Shown piece after piece: positions 56,246 through 64,000 of a stretch of DNA of 64,000 bases. The stretch is from the NCBI RefSeq assembly GCF_030285785.1, contig NZ_CP127247.1, forward strand, positions 1,387,501-1,451,500, read 5' to 3'. The position numbers and the translations under genes are program-made. The notes under the pieces are model-generated. The model saw nothing but the letters and a program-made list of their open reading frames with translations, ran no database searches and was not told the origin of the DNA. Every line of letters begins with the position of its first letter. Within the stretch, counting starts at the first letter, position 1. Origin of the DNA: Parasedimentitalea psychrophila (GTDB taxonomy: Bacteria; Pseudomonadota; Alphaproteobacteria; Rhodobacterales; Rhodobacteraceae).

Positions 56246-58284
56246 CACAGATTATTCTCTTTGATCCGCTGGTGCCCTGGGTACTGATCTGGGGGCTCGC
56301 GGCCCTGTCGCTGATCAGCATTGGCGTTGCCCTTTGGCGGCGCTTGTCCGGCTGGGCCTTGCGGGGGTTGGCGGCGCTGGTGCTGATCGCCGCCCTGTGC
56401 GGGCCCGTCTATCAGGTCGAAGACCGGGCACCGCTGAGCGACATCGTACTGGTGGTGGCGGATGAAACCGCCAGCAACCAGCTATCCGACCGCCCGACCC
56501 AGATGGCAGCGGCCAAAGCGGCTCTTGCCAGCCAGCTGGCAGATCGCCCCAACACCGAGACCCGCTGGATAACGCTTGGCGATGGCGAAGGCGACACCGG
56601 CTCGCAACTGATGGGGGCAATCGCCGCGGCACTGGCCGAAGAGCCGCGCGCCCGGATTGCCGGCATTATCGCGCTGTCGGATGGTCAGGTCCACGATATC
56701 CAAGACGCGCCTGACCTGCCGGCCCCGCTGCATCTGTTGGCGACCGGCAAAGAGACCGACTGGGACCGCCGCCTGATCCTGCGCAATGCCCCCGGCTTTG
56801 CCATTATCGGTGAACCGGTGACCCTGACACTGCGCATTGAGGATCAGGGCGCAGTGCCGGACAACAACTTGCTGGCCGCGCTGGAGATATCGATCGACGG
56901 CGCAACCCCGCAACGGTTCTCACTTCCCATCGGCACCGATATCGACCTGCCGCTGACTTTGCCGCACGGCGGACGCAATGTGATCCAGTTCACCGTGCCC
57001 ACCGAACAGGGCGAGCTGACCGGCCGCAACAACACCGCGCTGGTGCAGATCAACGGCGTACGGGACCGGTTGCGGGTGCTGCTGGTCTCGGGCGAGCCAC
57101 ACCCCGGCAGCCGCACCTGGCGCAACCTGCTGAAATCCGACAGCGCGGTGGATCTGGTCCATTTCACCATCCTGCGGCCGCCGGAAAAGCAGGACGGGGT
57201 GCCGGTGGACGAGCTGTCGCTGATCGCCTTTCCCACCCGTGAGTTGTTTTTGGAAAAGATCGACGATTTTGACCTGATCATCTTTGACCGCTATCAGCGG
57301 CGCGGCATTTTACCGGCGATCTATCTGGATAATGTGGCCAATTATGTAACCAACGGCGGCGCTGTTCTTGTCGCCGCAGGGCCGGATTTTGCCACCGCCG
57401 ACAGTATTTACCGCTCGCCCCTGTCAATGGTTCTGCCCGCGCGCCCGACAGCCCGGGTGATCGAAGATCCCTATCAGCCTGTGGTCACCGAGCTTGGGAA
57501 ACGACACCCGGTCACCGCCGATCTGGGCGACGCCGCAAACTGGGGGCGATGGCTGCGCCAAATCGAGGTGGACCAACCGCAAGGCCATACCCTGATGTCT
57601 GGCATCGAGGATCGCCCGCTGCTGGTGCTGAACCGGGTTGGCGAGGGCCGTGTGGCGCTGCTGACCTCGGATCACGCCTGGCTGTGGAGCCGGGGCTATG
57701 AGGGCGGCGGCCCGCAACTGGAGCTGCTGCGTCGGCTGGCCCATTGGATGATGAAAGAGCCTGAATTGGAAGAGCAGGCCCTTTGGGCCGAGGCCAACGG
57801 CCAGAGGATGCGTATCCGGCGCCGCAGCCTGGACGATTCGGTCGGCAAGGTCACCGTCACCCACCCCGATGGCAGCACCGTAGATCTGGACTTGACCGAA
57901 ACCGGTCCGGGACAATGGGAAACCCAGTATGACGGCCCCGAGATCGGCCTCTACCGCCTGACCGAAGGCGCGCTGACAGCCGTCATCGGCCTCGGCCCTG
58001 CCGCCCCGCGTGAATTCGAGGAAACCATTGCCACCCTGCAGATCCTGCACCCGGTGATCAAACCCTCAGGTGGCGGGTTGCTGCCCCTGCAGGACGGATT
58101 GCCCGTTCTGAGGAACGTCCGCGCCGGGCGCCCGGCGGCAGGCCGCGGCTGGATCGGCCTGACGCCGCGCAAGGCCTACGAAACCCTGTCGGTGGTGCAA
58201 AGCCAATTGCTGCCGCCCTGGCTGCTGTTGCTGCTGTCCAGCTTTTTCATCGCCCTTGGATGGATCCGAGAGGGACGGCGTTAA
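56242..58284 (+). CDS. Large membrane protein with glutamine-amidotransferase-like domain
   Basis: 680 residues. Two helices lie at the N-terminus (LVPWVLIWGLAALSLISIGVAL, LRGLAALVLIAALCGPVY) and one at the C-terminus (LPPWLLLLLSSFFIALGWI). Between is a VWA-like part (DIVLVVADETASNQL), beta-sandwich region, and an amidotransferase-like part (YVTNGGAVLVAAGPDF and GEGRVALLTSDHAWLWSRGYEGGGP) without a clear catalytic cysteine. It is the last gene of the MoxR operon; its function is unknown but it is presumably an envelope-linked partner of the DUF4159 protein. Confidence 0.88.
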   Translation: MTQIILFDPLVPWVLIWGLAALSLISIGVALWRRLSGWALRGLAALVLIAALCGPVYQVEDRAPLSDIVLVVADETASNQLSDRPTQMAAAKAALASQLADRPNTETRWITLGDGEGDTGSQLMGAIAAALAEEPRARIAGIIALSDGQVHDIQDAPDLPAPLHLLATGKETDWDRRLILRNAPGFAIIGEPVTLTLRIEDQGAVPDNNLLAALEISIDGATPQRFSLPIGTDIDLPLTLPHGGRNVIQFTVPTEQGELTGRNNTALVQINGVRDRLRVLLVSGEPHPGSRTWRNLLKSDSAVDLVHFTILRPPEKQDGVPVDELSLIAFPTRELFLEKIDDFDLIIFDRYQRRGILPAIYLDNVANYVTNGGAVLVAAGPDFATADSIYRSPLSMVLPARPTARVIEDPYQPVVTELGKRHPVTADLGDAANWGRWLRQIEVDQPQGHTLMSGIEDRPLLVLNRVGEGRVALLTSDHAWLWSRGYEGGGPQLELLRRLAHWMMKEPELEEQALWAEANGQRMRIRRRSLDDSVGKVTVTHPDGSTVDLDLTETGPGQWETQYDGPEIGLYRLTEGALTAVIGLGPAAPREFEETIATLQILHPVIKPSGGGLLPLQDGLPVLRNVRAGRPAAGRGWIGLTPRKAYETLSVVQSQLLPPWLLLLLSSFFIALGWIREGRR

Positions 58285-58325
58285 CTTTGGTCCTGACCAA
58301 CTGCGCTCAGTGACCTGCATCCCAA

Positions 58326-58408
58326 GGCTCCCGCCCGTCGTTGAACTCCTGACGGAGATCGGCCTTCCGTTGGGGGTGGCGCCGCGCAAAGCGCGGCGCC
58401 ACCCCCAA
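58326..58408 (-). repeat. Structured intergenic element 6 (minus orientation)
   Basis: An 18-bp perfect stem pairs 58370-58387 (TTGGGGGTGGCGCC start) with 58391-58408 around loop AAA. Then, on the minus strand, CCCAACGG, hairpin B CTCC-GTCA-GGAG (58346-58357) and GACGGGCGGGAGCC. It occupies much of the 196-base convergent gap and could end both the MoxR operon and pbpC. Confidence 0.85.
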
Positions 58409-58480
58409 GTCTGCAAGCTGCGTCGGTATTAACCGATGCTTCGCGCAGACGCGGGAGCCTTTGGGTGACCTTTCAGAGCC

Positions 58481-60580
58481 CTAGTCCAGCCGCACAGTGG
58501 CGCGGGCCGACCGGCCGTCTCCATCCACCACCACCAGCGCAGAGAAGCCACGACCCGGATTGGGGATCTCAAACTCTCGCAGATGCTGACCCTGGATCAC
58601 CGGCCGCCCGTTCGCCAGCACCAGAAACGGCGTGGCGCCGCCGCGCAGTTTCAGGGTCAGCGGGCCATCCTGCAGACTCAGACGGGCGCCATCTGGCGGA
58701 AACAGCAGTTGCGGTGCATCGCTGGGGCCGTCAAATGCAGCACCGCGCGGGCGGAACCGGCGCAGTGGTCGGGGCAGCTCGGCAGAACTGACAATCAAAG
58801 TTGCGGGCGGCGGCGGTGGCAGGGGCTCAAAGTCCGGCTTCAGACGTCCAAAGGCTTCGAACAACACTGGTGCTGCCAGACTGCCACCAAATACCCCCGG
58901 CACCGGGGTACCATCGGCGCGGCCCATCCAAACGCCAATCACGTGGCGGCCATCCCAGCCCAGCGCCCAGGCATCTCGGTGACCATAGGATGTGCCGGTT
59001 TTATAGGCCAGCACCCCGGCCCGCGCGCCCTGCGGCGGCGCCAGCCCGCGCAGGATGTCCATCAGCTGCCAGGCCGCCACATCTGACATCAACCGCCCCT
59101 GTTGCGCGCGGACCTCATCCAGCCGCAGGGACAGTGCCGGCCCCTGGCCGCCGGCTGCCAGCCCGGCATAGAGCTGCACCAGATCCTGCAGCGTAACACC
59201 AACCCCGCCCAGCGCAATGGCCAGCCCCGGCACCCCTCCGGGTAGTTTGGGGGCCACCCCGGCGCGGCGCAGCGCCGACATGATCCGCGGCGCTCCCAAT
59301 TCGTTGGTCAGCTTGACCACAGGGATATTCAGCGACAGCTGCAGCGCCTCGCGCACTCGCAGATCGCCGCGAAATGCGCCATCAAAATTCTGCGGCGCAT
59401 AGCCGTCGAAATTCACCGGCCCGTCATGGATCAGCGTTTCCGGGTGGACCAGCCCCTCATCAATGGCCAGCCCGTAAATCAGCGGCTTCAGCGTCGAGCC
59501 GGGGGATCGCAGCGCCTGTGTCATATCGACAAACCCCAACCGCCGGCTGTCGCGATAGCCGGGTGATCCAACCGAGGCGAGCACCTCTCCGGTCTGGTAA
59601 TCCGCCACCACCATCGCCGCCGACAGCCGCTCACCCTGTTGCCGGGTCGCATCCCGCAAGAGCTGCTCCATGCGGGCCTGGACTGCCGCATCAATGGTCA
59701 GATCAAATCTCTGGGTTTCAGGGTCAGCGGCCCGCATCCGGTCGCCGAGATGGGGGGCCAACTGGGCAAAAGGCAGCATCTTGCGCGGCATGGCCTCACC
59801 CTGTGCCATCTGCATCTCGTCGGCATCAATCATCCCTTGGCGCGCCATGCGGGACAACACCCGGTCGCGGGCGGCGCGTGCCAGGTCAGGCGCCCGGTCC
59901 GGGCGGCGGCGCTCGGGGGATTGCGGCAGCGCCACCAGCAGCGCCGATTGTGAGGCCGTCAGCCGCTTCGGTTCTTTGCCAAACCACGCGAGGGTGGCGG
60001 CGCGGATACCTTCTAGATTGCCGCCATAGGGCGCATGGGTCAGATAGAGTGTTAGGATCTGTTGCTTGCTAAGCCGCCGCTCCAATGCCAGCGCCAGCCG
60101 GACCTGACGCAGCTTGCCCGCCCAGCGGCCGGTGCTGCCGTCTTCCAGCAGCCGGGCTACCTGCATGGTCAGGGTTGATCCGCCCGACACTGCGCGAAAG
60201 TTCCACAGCGCCTGTGCAGCCGCGCGCAGCATGGCGGTTGGGTCAACGCCGGCATGGGTCCAGAACCGCTTGTCCTCGTAGCGCACCAGCATCGACAAAT
60301 AGTCCGGGTCAACCTGATCGGGATGCACCGCCAGCCGCCAGATACCCGAGCCAACCGGGTAGGCGCGCAGCAAAGCCCCATTGCGGTCGCGGACCTCGGT
60401 TGAGGTTTCCGCCAGGGTGACCGGCAATTCGGTGCGCTGCACCCAAGCGTTGAACGCGCGGTTCCCCGCGACCAGAAGCACAGCAACTGTGATGGCAAAA
60501 ATCGCGACCCACCACGTCCACTTTTTGCCCCTTTGATGGTCCGGGTCGCGACCCTTGGTGATTTGCGTCCCGGATGTCAC
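58481..60580 (-). CDS. pbpC: Penicillin-binding protein 1C
   Basis: 699 residues. An N-terminal membrane helix (WWVAIFAITVAVLLVAGNRAF), the glycosyltransferase GT51 signature EDKRFWTHAGVDPTAMLRA, the transpeptidase SxxK in RSPGSTLKP and KTG in YKTGTSYGHRDAW, and a C-terminal PBP1C domain (LPRPLRRFRPRG onward) are in order. It polymerises and cross-links peptidoglycan. The ATG overlaps the stop of the alpha-2-macroglobulin gene by four bases. Confidence 0.95.
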   Translation of the reverse strand: MTSGTQITKGRDPDHQRGKKWTWWVAIFAITVAVLLVAGNRAFNAWVQRTELPVTLAETSTEVRDRNGALLRAYPVGSGIWRLAVHPDQVDPDYLSMLVRYEDKRFWTHAGVDPTAMLRAAAQALWNFRAVSGGSTLTMQVARLLEDGSTGRWAGKLRQVRLALALERRLSKQQILTLYLTHAPYGGNLEGIRAATLAWFGKEPKRLTASQSALLVALPQSPERRRPDRAPDLARAARDRVLSRMARQGMIDADEMQMAQGEAMPRKMLPFAQLAPHLGDRMRAADPETQRFDLTIDAAVQARMEQLLRDATRQQGERLSAAMVVADYQTGEVLASVGSPGYRDSRRLGFVDMTQALRSPGSTLKPLIYGLAIDEGLVHPETLIHDGPVNFDGYAPQNFDGAFRGDLRVREALQLSLNIPVVKLTNELGAPRIMSALRRAGVAPKLPGGVPGLAIALGGVGVTLQDLVQLYAGLAAGGQGPALSLRLDEVRAQQGRLMSDVAAWQLMDILRGLAPPQGARAGVLAYKTGTSYGHRDAWALGWDGRHVIGVWMGRADGTPVPGVFGGSLAAPVLFEAFGRLKPDFEPLPPPPPATLIVSSAELPRPLRRFRPRGAAFDGPSDAPQLLFPPDGARLSLQDGPLTLKLRGGATPFLVLANGRPVIQGQHLREFEIPNPGRGFSALVVVDGDGRSARATVRLD

Positions 60581-63500
60581 CGGACCGTAACGCGACCCGT
60601 TGCGGTGCGGGCGCGGTAGGCTGGGCGATACATGTCTTCGACCGAGGCCGCCGGGTGGTGGAAACTGCCCGGTGTCACCGCGCGGGCGATATAGCCCAGT
60701 GTCACGGTACCAGTGCCGTGCAGATTGACCGCTGCCAGGAACCGATCTGAGCGGAACTCGCTATGCTCCGCCTCAGCCAGATCCAGCCAGTCCAGCTCGC
60801 GCAGATCGCCCGAGCGCAGCAGATTGGGATTGTCGATCTCAATCCCTGCCGGCAGCGGGTCATTGACCATCAACCGGGCGCCCAGATTTTCATGCGGAGA
60901 GATCTGCAGCACGGTGACAAACCTCTCACCCACAGCAAAGTCGCGGCGCTCAATCGGCGTTCCATCCAAGGCGTAATACTCTCGCTTGATGGTGAAGCCG
61001 GTGCCACCAGCCTCGGGCGCCACCTCGGGCACCCCCAGCGTGGTGAGGGTGATATCCGTGCTGCGCCCCGAGGCAACGGATATCTCGATCACCTGGCCTG
61101 CGGCATCCGCTTCGAGCACCTGCACAAAGGCACCTGGCACCGGCTGGCCATCCACCAACAGCCCCGAATCCTCGGGCGTGTCGATCATCGCCTGCGCAGC
61201 CATCAGCGTCCATGCGGCCTCTTGCGTGGAGCGATGCCCCTCGGTGCGGATAAGACGATTGCTCAGATAATCCTGGCTGATCGCAGTGCTGCCCGCCTCG
61301 ACGGCCAGCGCCAGAACCGCAGCGGTGTCACGCAGGTGAGTGCCAAAATCAGCCCGCCACAACGAGGCCTCGGGTCTGGATCGGCCTATCATCGCCGCCG
61401 CCCGCGTGAACATCTTGTCAGCGCGGGTCTGATCGCCGTAAGACGCTAGGGCCGCGCCCAACTGGGCCGCCGCCAACGGCGAGTCAAAGGCATCGCCCTT
61501 AACGTCGGCATAATAGCGCAGATCGCCCATCGACGCGGCGCCTTCGCGGGCCAGCACCAGCAGCGCATAAGACAGTGCGCGGCCCCCATGATCAAAGTCA
61601 GCCGCGTAATTCACCCGGTTGCGCAGGTTGTCCATCGCTTGGCGAAAGGCCTGATCCGGCACCATATAGCCCTGCGCCCGCGCCCGGCTGAGGAAATCAC
61701 TGGCATAGGCATCCAGCCAGAAATAGCCGCTCTCGGCCCGCCACAACCCAAAGGCGCCATTGCTGGCCTGTCGGGTCAGCACCTTGGCGATGGCGTCCTG
61801 CACCCGCATCTGTACCGCCGGTCCATTGCCCAGCCCCGAGGCCTGCGCCACCGAGGACAAATACAACAGCGGCATCGCCTTGGAGGTCACTTGTTCGGTG
61901 CAGCCATAGGGGTATTGGTCCAGCGAGCTGAGCAGACCGGGCACGTCGAATTTGGCCAGTGGTCCCGCCGACAGCACGGCGCGGCCAGTTCCGGCGCGCA
62001 GATTGGCAAAGACATCGGCGCTAAAGCGGAAACTGTCCCCCGACCCCAGCGAGAAGCGCCGGGTTTGCGACACCACCGGATCATTGGCCCGCACCGGCAG
62101 CCGCAACAGCTGCACCAGCTCTTGGCCGCTGGGGGTGGTCAGGGTCAGCTCAATTTCCGGATCGCCCACTTGCAACGCAGCAACCGCCAGCTCCAGCGTC
62201 GCCTTGCCCTGATGGCTCAGCGTCACCGAGGCTGGCAGGTCCCCCAACTGTAGACCCGTCCCCAGCACCCGCGCTGTCAGCGCCATCTCGCCGCTTGGGC
62301 CGTCTGCATGGACGATCTCCAACAGCACCCGGCTGCTGTCGCCGGGCGCCAGGAACCGCGGCGCCGAGGCAGTGACAACCACCGGATCACGCACCAGCAT
62401 GTCCTGCTCGGCCTGCCCCACGGCACGCCCGGACCAGGCCACAACCATCAGCCGCACGGTGCCGTTAAAGGCTGGCAATTCAATCGGGACGTCTACCGTA
62501 CCGTCAGCGTCAACCTGCAACGGCCCCGAGAACACCGACATCAGATCCTGGGTCGGTGGTGGCGATTGCATCCGCATGCCGGTGTCGGCGTCGCCGCCGG
62601 ATCGCACCTGCCCGAGGGCTCCGTTCTGGCCGTCAATCAGGCGGCCATAGATATCGCGCAATTCCATGCCCAGACGGCGCTGGCCGTAATAATGCGCCGA
62701 TGGGTCCGGGCTTTTGAAACCGGTAAGGTTAAGGATACCAAGATCCACCGCCGCCACACTCAGCCAGACCTCACCGCCGGCACTGGCACCGTCAACGCGG
62801 ATTGTTGCGATCTCCCGGCCCCGAGGGCGCGCCACTTCGGGTACCTCCACGGTGACGGTCAGCTGCTGGCCGGGTTGTTCAATACTGACATGCGCCAACC
62901 CAAGTGCGCGCGCCGGGGTCTGGTCAGTGGCACCGTCCATTGGCTTGATCACCATGGCGCTGACATAGGCACCACTGCCCCAGTCTTCGGTCACGGTCAA
63001 AGGAATGACCGAGGCGCCGGCAGGGACCTCGACCGCGTGGCGTTCAATCAGCTCATTTGACAGAACTGAGATCAGCGCGGTTCCCGCAGCGCGCGGCACG
63101 ATGCGCAGATTGGCGGTATCACCGGGCTGATAGGTCTCGCGGTCCAGTGACAGCTCCAGCCGGTCCGGTGTCGAGGCGGCATCCGCCGGGGCGTACCAAC
63201 CGGCGTAGAAATCCAACGCCGCCGAGACATGCCCGTCGCCATCCAGCCGCTCGATCACCAATTCATAACGACCCCAGTCTACCGGTTGCGACAGCACCAG
63301 CGGCTCGCCTGACAGCGAGGCCTCACCCGTCGCGATGCGGGTGCGGCGGGTGGTCGGTTCCCAGTTCCAGTCGCCGTATAGCTGATACCACTGATAATGG
63401 GTGCGCACCCGGTTCAGGGTCCATTTCACCTGCATCGGCATCGCCTGCAGATCAGGATTCAGAGCGATCACGCTGAACACCGCCTCGCTGCCCTCGCCTA

Positions 63501-63999
63501 CAACATCCTCGAACATCGGTTTGATGCCGATGACCGGCGCATCCGGGCGCACCGCAACCGTCAGCCGTCGCTCGACCGGGCGGGCCGATCCATCTGCCAG
63601 ACGGGTGGTGACGGTGGCGGTCATCGGCTTGCCGGTGGCGGCGCCAGTGGGGATGTCGATCCACATCGTGGCCAACCCTTGGGCATCGGTTGTATCGTTG
63701 CCGAAATAGCTGCGTTGGGTGGTGCTTTGCCCGTCGTAGCGGCCAAACTGATAGCCAGCCCAGCCATCGACAGTGGCAGCGGCGCGCAGACTGACATCGC
63801 CCTCGATCGTCAATCCGGCCCCCGGTGCGCCAAACAGGTAACGCGCCTCGATGGTCAGCGGTGCATTGTCACCGGGACGCAGGCCGCCGGTGGGTAGTTC
63901 TTGGGTATAGTCGATCCGTTCGGGCAGAAAATCCTCGACCAGTATCTGGCGGCTGGCAAGCGCCGGCGCCTTGGGGTCGCTTTTGATGTCCAGACGCCA
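60577..63999 (-). CDS. Alpha-2-macroglobulin family protein, N-terminus beyond the window
   Basis: 1140 residues are visible and the frame is open to the window edge, so the true start lies upstream. The bait/MG domains come first; YPYGCTEQVTSKAMPLLYL carries the intact thioester motif CTEQ (61891-61902), followed by an alpha-alpha barrel (DYLSNRLIRTEGHRSTQEAAWTLMAAQAM) and the receptor-like end. The protein traps proteases in the periplasm. It is paired with pbpC as in E. coli YfhM, which is thought to guard the envelope when PBP1C repairs damage. Confidence 0.94.
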   Translation of the reverse strand, partial: WRLDIKSDPKAPALASRQILVEDFLPERIDYTQELPTGGLRPGDNAPLTIEARYLFGAPGAGLTIEGDVSLRAAATVDGWAGYQFGRYDGQSTTQRSYFGNDTTDAQGLATMWIDIPTGAATGKPMTATVTTRLADGSARPVERRLTVAVRPDAPVIGIKPMFEDVVGEGSEAVFSVIALNPDLQAMPMQVKWTLNRVRTHYQWYQLYGDWNWEPTTRRTRIATGEASLSGEPLVLSQPVDWGRYELVIERLDGDGHVSAALDFYAGWYAPADAASTPDRLELSLDRETYQPGDTANLRIVPRAAGTALISVLSNELIERHAVEVPAGASVIPLTVTEDWGSGAYVSAMVIKPMDGATDQTPARALGLAHVSIEQPGQQLTVTVEVPEVARPRGREIATIRVDGASAGGEVWLSVAAVDLGILNLTGFKSPDPSAHYYGQRRLGMELRDIYGRLIDGQNGALGQVRSGGDADTGMRMQSPPPTQDLMSVFSGPLQVDADGTVDVPIELPAFNGTVRLMVVAWSGRAVGQAEQDMLVRDPVVVTASAPRFLAPGDSSRVLLEIVHADGPSGEMALTARVLGTGLQLGDLPASVTLSHQGKATLELAVAALQVGDPEIELTLTTPSGQELVQLLRLPVRANDPVVSQTRRFSLGSGDSFRFSADVFANLRAGTGRAVLSAGPLAKFDVPGLLSSLDQYPYGCTEQVTSKAMPLLYLSSVAQASGLGNGPAVQMRVQDAIAKVLTRQASNGAFGLWRAESGYFWLDAYASDFLSRARAQGYMVPDQAFRQAMDNLRNRVNYAADFDHGGRALSYALLVLAREGAASMGDLRYYADVKGDAFDSPLAAAQLGAALASYGDQTRADKMFTRAAAMIGRSRPEASLWRADFGTHLRDTAAVLALAVEAGSTAISQDYLSNRLIRTEGHRSTQEAAWTLMAAQAMIDTPEDSGLLVDGQPVPGAFVQVLEADAAGQVIEISVASGRSTDITLTTLGVPEVAPEAGGTGFTIKREYYALDGTPIERRDFAVGERFVTVLQISPHENLGARLMVNDPLPAGIEIDNPNLLRSGDLRELDWLDLAEAEHSEFRSDRFLAAVNLHGTGTVTLGYIARAVTPGSFHHPAASVEDMYRPAYRARTATGRVTVR
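61891..61902 (-). other. Thioester motif CTEQ of the alpha-2-macroglobulin
   Basis: Codons TGC ACC GAA CAA give CTEQ, the cysteine-glutamine thioester used by trapping macroglobulins. Its retention predicts covalent capture of attacking proteases; colonisation-type paralogues without it lack that activity. Confidence 0.85.
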
Positions 64000-64000
64000 C

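Noticed and set aside
1-64000. tRNA, rRNA, insertion sequence or prophage
   Set aside because: No CCA-ended cloverleaf, rRNA segment, transposase or integrase-like protein was recognised in any frame.

Overview
This 64 kb window is bacterial chromosome with dense, GC-rich coding and short intergenic gaps. Gene content points to an alphaproteobacterium of the order Rhodobacterales, most likely the Roseobacter group. The pointers are a direct-repeat LexA box (GTTC-N7-GTTC), an Irr-type iron box in front of an mbfA-like gene, the error-prone ImuB/DnaE2 polymerases, the gpmI-envC-ctpA cluster, and families I associate with Rhodobacterales (DUF6478, DUF6428, DUF3095). The assignment is an inference from gene content; no rRNA or tRNA gene was seen. 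I found no insertion sequence, prophage or CRISPR array.

Layout. 1-8.2 kb: the 3' end of a glycerate 2-kinase gene, then a complete homoprotocatechuate (3,4-dihydroxyphenylacetate) meta-cleavage operon, hpaF-E-D-[aromatic amino acid decarboxylase]-hpaG-H-I, with the divergent regulator hpaR. 8.2-16.7 kb: asd, DUF3095, a beta-carbonic anhydrase, a degenerate Hpt-like protein, an M17 aminopeptidase plus NlpC/P60 pair, an ArsR-like regulator and imuB. 16.8-26.3 kb: a c'-type cytochrome, TetR, mbfA, an AEC transporter, fghA, sthA, a YaiI-family protein, a DMT exporter, a HAD hydrolase and an ornithine cyclodeaminase homologue. 26.6-40 kb: an MFS transporter, zapE, folC, accD, a CPBP protease, two uncharacterised proteins, a PEP-mutase-like enzyme, ada, ctpA, envC and gpmI. 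40-50 kb: dnaE2, DUF1203, a DUF6428/arsR pair, an orphan ABC ATPase, a broken sulfotransferase-like gene and polA. 50-64 kb: hydroxypyruvate isomerase, DUF1285, a four-gene MoxR/DUF58/DUF4159 envelope operon, then pbpC and an alpha-2-macroglobulin gene that runs off the window.

How the genes work together. The hpa operon converts homoprotocatechuate to pyruvate and succinate semialdehyde. The embedded decarboxylase suggests it is fed from DOPA/tyrosine-type amines, because the usual monooxygenase genes hpaBC are absent here. ImuB and DnaE2 form a damage-inducible translesion system; each has its own LexA-like site, but they lie 23 kb apart and imuA is not in the window. The MoxR operon and the pbpC/alpha-2-macroglobulin pair converge and probably both serve the periplasm and cell envelope.

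The most unusual signals are non-coding. (1) A family of six intergenic elements shares conserved flanks (CCCAACGGG..., ...ACGGGCGGGAG) around hairpins whose stem sequences differ completely between copies yet remain complementary. (2) A short motif, GAGTATTTTTAGCAAAAAG and relatives, occurs seven times, always downstream of genes. (3) Two back-to-back hairpins stand directly before the decarboxylase gene inside the hpa operon.
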